From an uncultured Pelagibacteraceae bacterium (lineage in GTDB: Bacteria > Pseudomonadota > Alphaproteobacteria > Pelagibacterales > Pelagibacteraceae), in assembly GCA_902635335.1 (NCBI GenBank), contig CACPNO010000001.1, positions 31,018 through 95,017 on the forward strand: a stretch of 64,000 bases of DNA, in the 5' to 3' direction. This document shows, piece by piece, positions 45,512 to 54,759 of this stretch; position 1 is the first letter of the stretch, and the number at the start of each line of letters is the position of its first letter. Both the position numbers and the translations under genes were made by a program. A model generated the notes under the pieces. It made no database searches and was not told where the DNA came from. It worked only from the letters and a program-made list of their open reading frames with translations.

Positions 45512-46585
45512 TTATAATCTAACTCCTGCTCCTTTTAAAAACTTTGCTTTTTCGTCAAGTGGTAGTCTTGGACTTGCAGTAAGATCTAAATTATCAAATT
45601 TTTTGATTTTATACTTTTCAAGACCAACTAGTGCAATCATGGCTGCATTATCTCCACATAATTTTGGTTCAGGGAAAATTGGTTTAAAATCATTTTTCTT
45701 ACAAACTTTTATTAATTTTTTTCTGATACCTTTATTAGCAGCAACACCTCCGGCGATTACAAAAGTCTTATTTTTCTTTTTACAAGTCTTTTTGAACTCA
45801 TCAAATGCTATTTGTGTTTTTACCTCTAAAATTTCTTCAATTGTTTTTTGAAAAGATGCTGCAAGATCATATTTTTCTTGTTTAGATTTTATGGTACTTG
45901 ATATCCTTAAAATCGCAGTTTTAAGACCTGCAAATGATAAATTACATCCCCCTTTATTTATAATTGGTTTAGGAAGTTTAAATTTATTTGCACTCCCCAG
46001 CTTTGCAAAACTTTCTACCTTTGGTCCTCCTGGAAATTCAATACCTAAAAGCTTTGCAGTTTTGTCAAATGCTTCTCCTAAAGCATCATCAATTGTTGTT
46101 CCTAATCTTTTATATTTTCCAAGTCCATTCACACTAAGATATTGCGTATGTCCTCCTGAAATTAATAATAATAAATATGGGAAATCTAAGCTTGTATTGA
46201 GTTTTGGACTTAACGCATGCCCTTCAAGATGGTTTACTCCAATAAAAGGTATATCTAAGCTTGCAGATAATGCTTTACCAAAATTTAAACCAACAGTAAG
46301 ACAAACAATTAAGCCTGGTCCAGATGTCGAAGCAATTGCAGAAACATCATTTAAATTCACACCGCTTTCATTAATTGCTTTTTTTGCAATTAAATCAATT
46401 TTTTCAACATGAGATCGTGCCGCAAGTTCAGGAACTACACCTCCAAATTCTTTATGAATATCAAATTGACTTGAAACTACATTAGATAATATTTTTACCT
46501 TACCGTTTTTATCTTCCTCTATGATTGATACTGCAGTTTCATCGCAACTTGTCTCAATTCCAAGGATTATTTTTTTTTCATTCAT
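45512..46585 (-). CDS. tsaD: tRNA N6-threonylcarbamoyladenosine synthase subunit TsaD
   Basis: TsaD (Kae1/YgjD) transfers threonylcarbamoyl to A37 of ANN-decoding tRNAs. The 357-residue ASKHA protein has ILGIETSCDETAVSII, the iron-binding HLEGHALSP, LLISGGHTQYL, and the C-terminal FVIAGGVAANKGIR and GDNAAMIA. It is divergent from hemC with a 54-bp spacer. Confidence 0.98.
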   Translation of the reverse strand: MNEKKIILGIETSCDETAVSIIEEDKNGKVKILSNVVSSQFDIHKEFGGVVPELAARSHVEKIDLIAKKAINESGVNLNDVSAIASTSGPGLIVCLTVGLNFGKALSASLDIPFIGVNHLEGHALSPKLNTSLDFPYLLLLISGGHTQYLSVNGLGKYKRLGTTIDDALGEAFDKTAKLLGIEFPGGPKVESFAKLGSANKFKLPKPIINKGGCNLSFAGLKTAILRISSTIKSKQEKYDLAASFQKTIEEILEVKTQIAFDEFKKTCKKKNKTFVIAGGVAANKGIRKKLIKVCKKNDFKPIFPEPKLCGDNAAMIALVGLEKYKIKKFDNLDLTASPRLPLDEKAKFLKGAGVRL

Positions 46586-46639
46586 AAATATTTATAATTA
46601 ATACAATTAAACTATAAGAATGTAATAAAAATAAGAATT

Positions 46640-47551
46640 ATGAAAAGGGATAAATTTATTATTGGTACTAGAGAAAGTCAGTTAGCTCAAATTTATACTG
46701 AAAAAGTGATAAACCAACTTAAAAAAGTTTCATCAACCCACATAGAAACAAAAAAAATAGTCACAACTGGAGATGAAAACCAAAAGGATAGGCTGTCAAA
46801 CATTGGAGGAAAAGGATTATTTTCAAAAAAAATTGAAATAGAGTTAATTAATAACAATATTGATATAGCTGTTCATGCTTTAAAAGATATGCCATCAATT
46901 GAAACAGAGGGGCTAATAACAAATTTTTATTTAAAAAGAAATTCGCCCAATGAAATTTTTATTAGCAATGACAATATAAATTTCAAAGACCTCAAAACTA
47001 ATTCAATAATAGGCACTTCTTCTTACAGAAGAGAATATCAATTAAAAAGTATTAGATCAGATCTGAATTATAAATTAATAAGAGGTAATGTGGATACTAG
47101 GATAAAGAAATTAGAGAATGGAGATTACGATGCAATTCTACTTTCCAAAGCTGGCATTGAAGCTTTAGGTTTAACAAATAAAATTACACATGAATTTAAT
47201 ACTGAAGAATTAATACCATGTGCTGGACAAGGTATAATTGCTATACAATGTAGAGAAAACGATCAAGAAATAATAAATATCCTAGAAAAAATTAATGATG
47301 ATCAGTCGAGAATAATTGCAAATGCTGAAAGAAAAATTTTAAAAATACTTGAGGGTGATTGTGATACAGCAGTAGGTGTGTATGCAAAGATTGATAAAGA
47401 TTTTGTAAATATAAAAGCAGAACTCTTTTCAGTAGATGGCAAACAAAGATTTTTTGTTGAAGAAAGTGAAAATAAAAAAATGGTTAAAGATTTAAGTATT
47501 AAGATTGGAGAAAAATTAAAATCAGAGTCAAAGGGATCTTATAAAAGATAA
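46640..47551 (+). CDS. hemC: hydroxymethylbilane synthase (porphobilinogen deaminase)
   Basis: HemC polymerises four porphobilinogens. The 303-residue protein has IIGTRESQLAQIYTEKVI, AVHALKDMP, GTSSYRREYQLK, RGNVDTRIKKL and the dipyrromethane-cofactor cysteine in EGDCDTAVGVYA. hemD follows one base later, so the two form an operon separate from hemEHJ. Confidence 0.98.
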   Translation: MKRDKFIIGTRESQLAQIYTEKVINQLKKVSSTHIETKKIVTTGDENQKDRLSNIGGKGLFSKKIEIELINNNIDIAVHALKDMPSIETEGLITNFYLKRNSPNEIFISNDNINFKDLKTNSIIGTSSYRREYQLKSIRSDLNYKLIRGNVDTRIKKLENGDYDAILLSKAGIEALGLTNKITHEFNTEELIPCAGQGIIAIQCRENDQEIINILEKINDDQSRIIANAERKILKILEGDCDTAVGVYAKIDKDFVNIKAELFSVDGKQRFFVEESENKKMVKDLSIKIGEKLKSESKGSYKR

Positions 47552-47552
47552 A

Positions 47553-48251
47553 ATGCATATTTTATTAACAAGACCATTAGAGGATTGTAAAGAATTAATA
47601 TTAAAATTTAGTTCTTTAGGACATAAAGTTTCTCATTTACCTGTGATAAAAGTTGAACCAATTAAATACGATGAACCTGACTATAGCCAATTTAAGGGTA
47701 TAATATTTACAAGTTCAAATGCGATTAAGAATTTAGATTTAAATAGAGTTGATAAAAAAATTGAATGTTATTGTGTTGGCTCTGCAACAGAAAAATTTGC
47801 AAAGCTAAACGGTTTTCAAAATATTATCTCTGCAGAAGGAAACGTAAATAATTTAAAAGAATTAATATTACAAAACTTCGACTTAAAGAATGGATCACTG
47901 CTTTACGTAAGTGGTGAGATAGTTTCTAGTAGGTTAGATAAAGATCTAATTTCTGAAGGTTATACTTTAAAGAGATTGATTAACTATACGGTTTCATCAA
48001 CTCAAGAAATAAAAGAGGAATTTAGAACACAATTAAAAGCCTCAATCCCCGATATAATTTATGTATACTCAGAAAATAGCGCTAAGAGTTTATTAAATTT
48101 ACTTAAAAAATATGATCTTTTAGACAGTTGGATGGATACCAATTTGATGTGCATGGGTGAAAAAGCATCAGCAATTTTAAATGAGATCAAATGGAAAAAA
48201 ATTTTTCTATTTAACCCTGGTGAAGAAGAGTTTTTGCTATATAAAATTTAG
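47553..48251 (+). CDS. hemD: uroporphyrinogen-III synthase
   Basis: HemD cyclises hydroxymethylbilane. The 232-residue protein starts MHILLTRPLEDCKELILKF, has IIFTSSNAIKNL, and a second half with YSENSAKSLLNLLKK, matching this poorly conserved family. Position right after hemC makes the call firm. HemC, HemD, HemE, HemH and HemJ are all in this window. Confidence 0.94.
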   Translation: MHILLTRPLEDCKELILKFSSLGHKVSHLPVIKVEPIKYDEPDYSQFKGIIFTSSNAIKNLDLNRVDKKIECYCVGSATEKFAKLNGFQNIISAEGNVNNLKELILQNFDLKNGSLLYVSGEIVSSRLDKDLISEGYTLKRLINYTVSSTQEIKEEFRTQLKASIPDIIYVYSENSAKSLLNLLKKYDLLDSWMDTNLMCMGEKASAILNEIKWKKIFLFNPGEEEFLLYKI

Positions 48252-48253
48252 CC

Positions 48254-49339
48254 ATGGGTGTTTTTGAGAATTTTTCAGGACTTTTTTTGTCTGTATGGCA
48301 TAAGGGAATTTTAGGCGTAAACTTTGTTGAGATCTTAATAGGTCTTGGAATATTTTTTATATTCTTAGTTTTTAGAGGGTTAATTAGCAAATTAATCATT
48401 AAAAAATTAGAACTAATTACTAAAAGAACTACAAATAAACTTGATGATACCTTCGTTAAGGCAATGGAGGGGCCAGCTAGATTTCTTCCAATTGTTCTTG
48501 GAGTATTTTTTGCAAGTTACTATATGTCTTTTGCAGAAGATACGAGGTTATTTTTAGATAACGTAAATAGAACGTTGATTACGATTTTACTTTTTTGGAT
48601 TATTCACCAAATTATTGAACCAATTTCTTACATACTAAGTGGATTTGATAAGATTTTAACTAGAGAACTAATTGGCTGGATTATCAAATCATTAAAAATT
48701 TTAATTTTAATTTTAGGAGCTGCAGCTGTTTTAGAATTATGGGGAATTAAAATTGGTCCAATTATTGCAGGACTTGGTTTATTTGGTGTTGCTGTTGCTT
48801 TAGGAGCTCAAGATTTATTCAAAAATTTAATTTCAGGAATTTTAGTACTAGTTGAAAAGAGATTTAAAATGGGTGATTGGATTGAAGTTGAAGGAATAAT
48901 TGAAGGTGTAGTCGAAAAAATAGGTTTTAGATCAACTGTCATAAGAAAATTTGATAAGTCTTTGGCAATTATTCCAAATTTTCAGTTTGCAGAGAATGCT
49001 GTAATTAATAAAAGTCAAATTACAAATTGGAGAATAAGTTGGACGATAACACTTCAGTATGACTCTACTGTTGAACAATTAAAAACTATACGAAATGAGA
49101 TAGAAGATTTTATAAATAGTTCAGAAGATTATGATACTAAAGTTGGTGTTTCTGTTAGGGTTGATAAATTCGCTGATAGCTCAATAGATATGTATGTAAG
49201 ATGTTATACAAAAACAAATAGTTGGAGTGAAATGTTGTTGGTGAAAGAAAGACTGGCAATTAAAATTAAGGAAATTGTTGAGGGGAACAAAGCATCTTTT
49301 GCTTTCCCAAGCACTTCAGTATATGTAGAGAAAAAATGA
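48254..49339 (+). CDS. MscS-family mechanosensitive channel
   Basis: The 361-residue protein has several N-terminal membrane segments, the pore helix and beta domain (GLGLFGVAVALGAQDLFKNLISGILVLVEK, then FKMGDWIEVEGIIEGVVEKIGFRST), and an alpha/beta C-terminus. Such channels release solutes on hypo-osmotic shock, although the medium-size MscS homologues vary in function. It lies two bases after hemD and overlaps the YggT gene by ATGA. Confidence 0.94.
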   Translation: MGVFENFSGLFLSVWHKGILGVNFVEILIGLGIFFIFLVFRGLISKLIIKKLELITKRTTNKLDDTFVKAMEGPARFLPIVLGVFFASYYMSFAEDTRLFLDNVNRTLITILLFWIIHQIIEPISYILSGFDKILTRELIGWIIKSLKILILILGAAAVLELWGIKIGPIIAGLGLFGVAVALGAQDLFKNLISGILVLVEKRFKMGDWIEVEGIIEGVVEKIGFRSTVIRKFDKSLAIIPNFQFAENAVINKSQITNWRISWTITLQYDSTVEQLKTIRNEIEDFINSSEDYDTKVGVSVRVDKFADSSIDMYVRCYTKTNSWSEMLLVKERLAIKIKEIVEGNKASFAFPSTSVYVEKK

Positions 49340-49626
49340 TAGCTATTTTTTACTTAGCTTTACAGTTATTAAAATTGTATTCTTATGTAGTAATCGCTAA
49401 TGTTGTTATTAGCTGGTTAATAGCTTTTAATGTCTTAAATACTTCAAATAGATTTGTTTATTCAATATTGGAGTTTACTTATAAGCTTACTGATCCAATT
49501 CTTAATAAAATAAGGGGTTTTTTGCCAAGTCTAGGTGCATTTGATATATCACCTATTATCCTTCTTTTGTTGATCTGGTTTGTAGAAATGTGTATGAAGC
49601 TCTACATAGCACCACTTATTTTTTAA
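49336..49626 (+). CDS. YggT family membrane protein
   Basis: The 96-residue protein has two hydrophobic segments and the family motif YKLTDPILNKIRGFLPSLGAFDISPII. Function is unsettled. It overlaps the mscS-like gene by four bases and precedes folD by five, so it is part of the hemC-to-folD run. Confidence 0.92.
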   Translation: MIAIFYLALQLLKLYSYVVIANVVISWLIAFNVLNTSNRFVYSILEFTYKLTDPILNKIRGFLPSLGAFDISPIILLLLIWFVEMCMKLYIAPLIF

Positions 49627-49631
49627 TAATC

Positions 49632-50480
49632 ATGATTTTAATAGATGGAAAAAAACAATCAGCTGAACTTAGAGAAGAATTAAAAATCGAAGTAGACGGC
49701 CTTAGAGAAAAATATAATAAAGTTCCAGGACTAACCGTTATTCTAATTGGAGACTTAGCTCCAAGTCAGATTTATGTAAGAAATAAAGAAAAATCAGCAA
49801 CGCAAGTTGGTTTAAAATCTGAAGTTATTAAATATCCTGATACTGTAGATGAAAAAACAGTCTTAAATAAAATTGAAGAACTCAATAAAGATGAAACTGT
49901 TTCAGGTATTTTGGTTCAATTGCCACTTCCAAAACATATTAACAAGCAACACGTTATAGAAACTATCTCACCACAAAAAGATGTTGATGGTTTACATCCT
50001 ATGAATGTTGGTAATCTTTCATCTGGATACCAAGGTTCAATTCCTTGTACACCTCTTGGATGTTATTATTTAATAAAAAAAATAGAACCTAACTTAATAG
50101 GAAAAAAAGCTGTAATGATTGGGCGGTCAAACTTAAATGGTAAAGCGATGGCACAACTTTTACTTCAAGAAGATTGTACAGTAACAATTACTCACTCAAA
50201 AACAAAAGACCTTCAGCATGAGTGTCTAGAAGCAGATGTTATTGTTGCTGCTGTTGGAATTCCTGAACTTATAAAAGGTAATTGGGTGAAAAAAGATGCA
50301 ATAGTGATTGATGTTGGAATAAACAAAACAGAAAATGGTTTAGTAGGTGATGTTGATTTTAAAGAAGTTTCAAAAGTTGCAAAAGCTTTAACTCCAGTTC
50401 CAGGAGGAGTTGGACCAATGACAATTGCTTGTTTGTTAAAAAATACAATTGAGTGTTTCAAAAGAACCTTAAATAACTAA
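49632..50480 (+). CDS. folD: methylenetetrahydrofolate dehydrogenase/cyclohydrolase
   Basis: FolD interconverts methylene- and formyl-tetrahydrofolate in one-carbon metabolism. The 282-residue protein has VILIGDLAPSQIYVRNKEKSA, SGILVQLPLPKHIN, KDVDGLHPMNVG, the NADP-binding MIGRSNLNGKAMAQLLL and the final TPVPGGVGPMTIACLL. The frame extends 14 codons upstream into yggT, but ATG at 49632 gives the usual MILIDGKK start. Its product formyl-THF feeds purH. Confidence 0.97.
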   Translation: MILIDGKKQSAELREELKIEVDGLREKYNKVPGLTVILIGDLAPSQIYVRNKEKSATQVGLKSEVIKYPDTVDEKTVLNKIEELNKDETVSGILVQLPLPKHINKQHVIETISPQKDVDGLHPMNVGNLSSGYQGSIPCTPLGCYYLIKKIEPNLIGKKAVMIGRSNLNGKAMAQLLLQEDCTVTITHSKTKDLQHECLEADVIVAAVGIPELIKGNWVKKDAIVIDVGINKTENGLVGDVDFKEVSKVAKALTPVPGGVGPMTIACLLKNTIECFKRTLNN

Positions 50481-50486
50481 AGATTA

Positions 50487-51545
50487 TTGCCAAAGTTAAC
50501 AATTTTAATTGTTATATTTTTTATTTATAATTCTTTTACATTAGCCATGGAAAAAACACCTTACCATCATTTACCAGACGGTAGTTTTAGAAATCCTGAA
50601 GGATCTCCAGAACGAAACTCAAATTTTAAGTGGTCATTTAAAATATTTAATAAGGAAAAGAAAAAACTTGATATGGCTATTCCCAAAGATCACGCTATTG
50701 AAAAACAAAAAGTACTTTCAGATTTAGAAAATCTAAAAAATGACGATTATGTTGGCTGGATAGGACATGCAACCTTCTTAATTAAGCTTGGAAATACAAC
50801 AATAATAACTGATCCAGTATTTTCAAAAAATGCAGGTCCACTAATTTTTGGTCCAAAAAGATATGTTAAAACAGCAATAGATTTAAATGAAATTCCTAAG
50901 ACAGACTTATTTCTTCTAACTCATAATCATTACGATCATCAAGACATGACTACAATTAGAAGATTTCCTTTTAAGGATGCAAAAGTTTTAATTCCTTTAA
51001 GACTTGGAAAATATTTTACAAGAAACAAATATAAAGATGTGAACGAAATGGACTGGTATGATCAAATTAAGATTAATGAGGATTTAAAAGTAACATTAGT
51101 TCCTGCGGTTCATTGGTCAAAAAGAAGTTTGACAGATACGAATAAAACCTTATGGGGAAACTTTTTAATTGAATATAAGAATAAAAAAATACTCTTTGCT
51201 TGTGATACTGGAGTTGGGAATATTTATAAAGAATTAGGTGAAAAATATGGACCTATTGATTTAACACTCATTAATATTGGTGCTTATAATTTTTATCCAC
51301 TATCTCCAAACAAAGATAAATCTTCTTATCATACTAATCCTGAAGAGGCTTTAAGTATTGCAAGAGACCTCAAAAGCAAAAAAGTATTAGGAATGCATTG
51401 GGGAACTTTCGTTTTATCTTTAGAGCCAATTATGGAACCTCCAATTAGATTTAAAGATAATGCAGAAAAATATGGTTTTAAAAAAGAAGATGCAATTATT
51501 TTTAAAATTGGTGAATTTCAGTCTTTAAATAGTTTAGGAATTTAA
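50487..51545 (+). CDS. exported metallo-beta-lactamase fold hydrolase (NAPE-PLD/UlaG-like)
   Basis: The 352-residue protein has an N-terminal signal-like segment (LTILIVIFFIYNSFTLA) and the metal motifs WIGHATFLIK, LTHNHYDHQDM, a later AVHWSKRS and FACDTGVG, as in NAPE-PLD-type phospholipases and UlaG-like lactonases. TTG at 50487 is used because it retains the signal peptide, six bases after folD. The substrate is unknown; a lipid is possible by family resemblance. Confidence 0.87.
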   Translation: MPKLTILIVIFFIYNSFTLAMEKTPYHHLPDGSFRNPEGSPERNSNFKWSFKIFNKEKKKLDMAIPKDHAIEKQKVLSDLENLKNDDYVGWIGHATFLIKLGNTTIITDPVFSKNAGPLIFGPKRYVKTAIDLNEIPKTDLFLLTHNHYDHQDMTTIRRFPFKDAKVLIPLRLGKYFTRNKYKDVNEMDWYDQIKINEDLKVTLVPAVHWSKRSLTDTNKTLWGNFLIEYKNKKILFACDTGVGNIYKELGEKYGPIDLTLINIGAYNFYPLSPNKDKSSYHTNPEEALSIARDLKSKKVLGMHWGTFVLSLEPIMEPPIRFKDNAEKYGFKKEDAIIFKIGEFQSLNSLGI

Positions 51546-51778
51546 CAACAGCCGCAAGTTTTTTTTGGCTTGCTTTTTTCTTCATTTAATAACTCTGCTT
51601 CAGCCTTTGCTATTTCTAACTCTTTTGCACTTTCTTCTAGGGTAATTTTTTCTTGTAAAAGTTTGTTTTCAAAATATGCATAAAGAGATTTAAACCCTAG
51701 CTTAGAGGCTTTTTTTTCTTCGTAATTTTTTCTACCTTTTAAATTATCAATTATTTCTAATATTTGTGGGTCTTGCAT
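51542..51778 (-). CDS. small hypothetical protein with CGCC tail
   Basis: The 78-residue charged, helical protein ends with KPKKTCGCC. It has no membrane segment and a coiled-coil-like acidic middle (LEESAKELEIAKAEAELLNEE). I do not recognise a family. Its stop overlaps that of the convergent metallo-hydrolase gene by four bases. The terminal cysteines could bind metal or be modified. Confidence 0.7.
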   Translation of the reverse strand: MQDPQILEIIDNLKGRKNYEEKKASKLGFKSLYAYFENKLLQEKITLEESAKELEIAKAEAELLNEEKSKPKKTCGCC

Positions 51779-51812
51779 ATCATTTTTATCTCATAAATTA
51801 TAAAAATTTCAA

Positions 51813-52961
51813 TTACAATTTTTCAAGATTTTCAACTATTTTAGGAATATATTTTTTAAAGTTAAAAAAACCTTTGTTACAAAACTTCCATGAATTTTGA
51901 TCTAATTTTCTATAAAGAAATTCAATATTTTTTAGTGAGTTTTGATTTATGTAATCTAAATTTTCTCCAACAGTTGGATAAAGGCAGTAACAACTTTCTA
52001 AGTTTTTTATGTCGTTTATATCAATAATCTCACAATTAATTGATTTTTCCTCTAATCTTTTCTTTTGCTCCTCAATTAAAGTAACCTTAAAATTCACAAC
52101 ATTTTCACTGAGTTTAATATTTCTATTTTCATTTTTATTATTAATAAGAAGAATTCTTTTGAATTTTTGAATTGCAAAGTCAGTGATTTCAAATGCTAAG
52201 TTGTTTTCAAAAACTAGTAAGTTTTTCTCTTCAATATTTATCGGATTTTCAAAAGTTTTATGAAGAATAGTATAATTTTTATCATTTATTATTGGGGGTG
52301 CATTTTCTTTAAGTTTAATATTTTCAAATCTATTATTTGTAAATTTTTTAATATTCCATTCACTTGCAAGATAATGTTTCCCTTGAGTTTGAATACCTGC
52401 AACCCAACGCCAGCCCAATGTATTAGATGCAGTATCACCATCATACAAGTGTTGCATAAAAAATTCAGCACCAAGTTGCCAAGGCAGGTCTAGTGTAAAT
52501 ATCCAAATGCTCGCAAACCACATTCTGGTATGATTATGCAAATAATTATAAGTCTTAAGTTCATTTACCCATTCATTGAAGCATACAATTTCAGTATTAC
52601 CTTCAATGGCATTTAAGTAACTTTTATTATCTTTAAACTCTTCTTTTATTCTTTTTAAATCTAATAAATAATCATCCCAAACTCCTGATCTTAGTTCCAA
52701 CCAACCTTTCCAGTATGTTCGCCATAAAACTTCTTGAATAAATTTTTCATTTTTTGAAAAGGAAAATTTTTCCAGTGACTTACTAATCACTTCTTTTTCA
52801 TTAATCACCCCATGTGTAATATATGGTGATAAGCAAGATGTATTTGATCTTTTGTCAGGACCAAAATCAAAATTTCTTAGCCTTGAATATTCCTCTAAAT
52901 TTTCTTCAATAAAGGTACTGAGATTTTTAATAGCTGTTTGTCTTGTTGGTTTTAAATTCAT
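51813..52961 (-). CDS. photolyase/cryptochrome-like protein lacking the N-terminal antenna domain
   Basis: The 382-residue protein begins directly with a photolyase FAD-binding domain: SCLSPYITHGVINEKEVI, FIQEVLWRTYWKGWLELR, YLHNHTRMWFASIWIFTLDL and DTASNTLGWRWVAG are visible in the first 210 residues. The alpha/beta antenna domain that normally comes first is absent; instead a C-terminal region (about 235-382) has strands such as NLLVFENN and FKRILLINNKNEN. This could be a permuted or replacement domain. Activity as a DNA repair enzyme is plausible but not certain. Confidence 0.8.
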   Translation of the reverse strand: MNLKPTRQTAIKNLSTFIEENLEEYSRLRNFDFGPDKRSNTSCLSPYITHGVINEKEVISKSLEKFSFSKNEKFIQEVLWRTYWKGWLELRSGVWDDYLLDLKRIKEEFKDNKSYLNAIEGNTEIVCFNEWVNELKTYNYLHNHTRMWFASIWIFTLDLPWQLGAEFFMQHLYDGDTASNTLGWRWVAGIQTQGKHYLASEWNIKKFTNNRFENIKLKENAPPIINDKNYTILHKTFENPINIEEKNLLVFENNLAFEITDFAIQKFKRILLINNKNENRNIKLSENVVNFKVTLIEEQKKRLEEKSINCEIIDINDIKNLESCYCLYPTVGENLDYINQNSLKNIEFLYRKLDQNSWKFCNKGFFNFKKYIPKIVENLEKL

Positions 52962-53061
52962 AATTTTAAATCTTATTTTTAATAATTTAAATTTAAAAAA
53001 TGTAAATAGCTCAAAAAAACCTAACTGGAATCCTTTATTATTGGAAAATAATTTCTTTATT

Positions 53062-54246
53062 TTATCTTAATTTTTTCTTATGAAAGTTAATAAATCTTTC
53101 TACATTTGATTTATTAAAAGTTTTATTTTCTTCGAAAGAAACTTTTTTCATCGAGTAAGCATTACTGGAAGTTTGTCTCGATTGAATTGTAATATTACCT
53201 TTATAAAGTTTTAGTCTAACTGATCCATTTACTTTATTTCTTTTTAAATCGACTATTTTTTGAAGTTTAAATCTTTCCTTAGAATACCAATAACCATTGT
53301 AAACAAGCTCTGCATACCTTGGCATAACCTCATCTTTTTTATGCATTGTATTTTTGTCTAGAGTAACAGATTCTATTGCTCTGTGTGCCACAAGCAATAA
53401 TGTTCCTCCAGGAGTTTCATAAACTCCTCTAGACTTTATTCCAATAAATCTATTCTCGACTAAATCCACTCTTCCTATTCCATTTCTTCCAGCTAATAGA
53501 TTTAATTTATCCAAAACTTTTGCTGGAGATAATTTTTTTCCATTTAAACCAACAGGGTCACCATTTTTGTAATTAATAGTAATAAAGCTTGGTTTATTTG
53601 GAGCCTTTTCAGGAGAAGTTGTTCTTTGAAAAATAAATTCAGGTGCAGAATTTTTAGGATTTTCTAAAACTTTTCCCTCTGTTGAAGTATGAAATAAATT
53701 ATCATCAACTGAGAACGGTGGTGCTCCCTTTTTATCCTTAGGGATTGGTATTCCATGTTTTTTTGCATAACTAATGAGATCTGTTCTTGATTTTAATTTC
53801 CATATTCTCCATGGAGCAATTATTTTAATTTTAGGACCAAAGTAATGATATCCAAGTTCAAATCTCACCTGATCATTTCCTTTTCCTGTTGAACCATGTG
53901 AGACAGCATAAGCATTAAATTTTTTAGCTATTCTAATTTGATCTTTTGCAATCAGTGGTCTTGCAATAGATGTACCTAATAAATAAACACCCTCATAAAG
54001 AGCATGACCTCTTATCATAGGATACACATAATATTTAACAAAAATATTTTTTAGATCTTGAATTATGATTTTTTTAACTCCCAATTTTTTTGCATTCTTA
54101 ATTATTTTTTTTCTATCCATTTCCTGCCCAACATCAGCAGTGTATGCTATAACTTCAGCATCATAATTTTCCTGAAGCCATTTAAGAATGATAGACGTAT
54201 CCAAACCACCTGAATAGGCGAGTACAATCTTCTTTTGTTTTTTCAT
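53062..54246 (-). CDS. argG: argininosuccinate synthase
   Basis: ArgG joins citrulline and aspartate in arginine synthesis. The 394-residue protein has the PP-loop VLAYSGGLDTSIILKWL, SHGSTGKGNDQVRFELG, and GIGRVDLVENRFIGIKSRG. It follows the IalB-like gene with no gap. A 100-bp AT-rich spacer separates its 3' end from the photolyase-like gene start and holds nothing recognisable. Confidence 0.98.
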   Translation of the reverse strand: MKKQKKIVLAYSGGLDTSIILKWLQENYDAEVIAYTADVGQEMDRKKIIKNAKKLGVKKIIIQDLKNIFVKYYVYPMIRGHALYEGVYLLGTSIARPLIAKDQIRIAKKFNAYAVSHGSTGKGNDQVRFELGYHYFGPKIKIIAPWRIWKLKSRTDLISYAKKHGIPIPKDKKGAPPFSVDDNLFHTSTEGKVLENPKNSAPEFIFQRTTSPEKAPNKPSFITINYKNGDPVGLNGKKLSPAKVLDKLNLLAGRNGIGRVDLVENRFIGIKSRGVYETPGGTLLLVAHRAIESVTLDKNTMHKKDEVMPRYAELVYNGYWYSKERFKLQKIVDLKRNKVNGSVRLKLYKGNITIQSRQTSSNAYSMKKVSFEENKTFNKSNVERFINFHKKKLR

Positions 54247-54759
54247 TTAAGTGCAGCTTTTTTTTGCAGCGTTATAAGCTTTGGTAAATCCCATTAATGA
54301 ATAGTCATCGGTAGTTCTTGTGCCACTTTGTTTGTAGGCTGTTATCATTAATCTAGATGCCTTTTTCATTCTTTTAATTATTTTTTGTTCTGTTTTTCCA
54401 CTAGAAATCCAAGCAAATTTATTTTGTGGTAGGTCAAACTCAAATTTTGATTTACCCGATGTAGCAAAAATTGCGTTTTGTGGATTAAAATCATAACCAG
54501 ATGTTATGCTCACTTCATCAGAAATCTTATCTTCAGGTCTAAAGGATACAAATAATCTTGCTTCTCTATTGCTTGCCTTAGGAGACTGGCTTACTGGTAT
54601 AGAATAAGCAAAACAGATTTTTCCAGTCTCATTAAAAACTGCAACAGCATTCCAATCTTTAAAAGTTCCTAACTTTGTTAAGTCTTCTGACTGGACAGAT
54701 GTCATTAGAAATACGGTCAATATAAGTGTTTTTAAAAATAATTTTTTAATTATGGACAT
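54247..54759 (-). CDS. invasion-associated locus B (IalB)-like periplasmic protein
   Basis: The 170-residue protein has a signal peptide (LFLKTLILTVFLMTSVQS) and the IalB-type pattern FKDWNAVAVFNETGKICFAYS, with an IVSGYDF-like middle block and a C-terminal SLMGFTKAYNAAKKSC. Despite the family name, it is widespread in free-living alphaproteobacteria and its role is unknown. It overlaps the aldo/keto reductase end by ten bases and abuts argG. Confidence 0.87.
   Translation of the reverse strand: MSIIKKLFLKTLILTVFLMTSVQSEDLTKLGTFKDWNAVAVFNETGKICFAYSIPVSQSPKASNREARLFVSFRPEDKISDEVSITSGYDFNPQNAIFATSGKSKFEFDLPQNKFAWISSGKTEQKIIKRMKKASRLMITAYKQSGTRTTDDYSLMGFTKAYNAAKKSCT

Noticed and set aside
49590..49631. 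Longer folD start inside yggT
   Set aside because: The 14 extra codons do not resemble FolD; ATG at 49632 gives the standard beginning.
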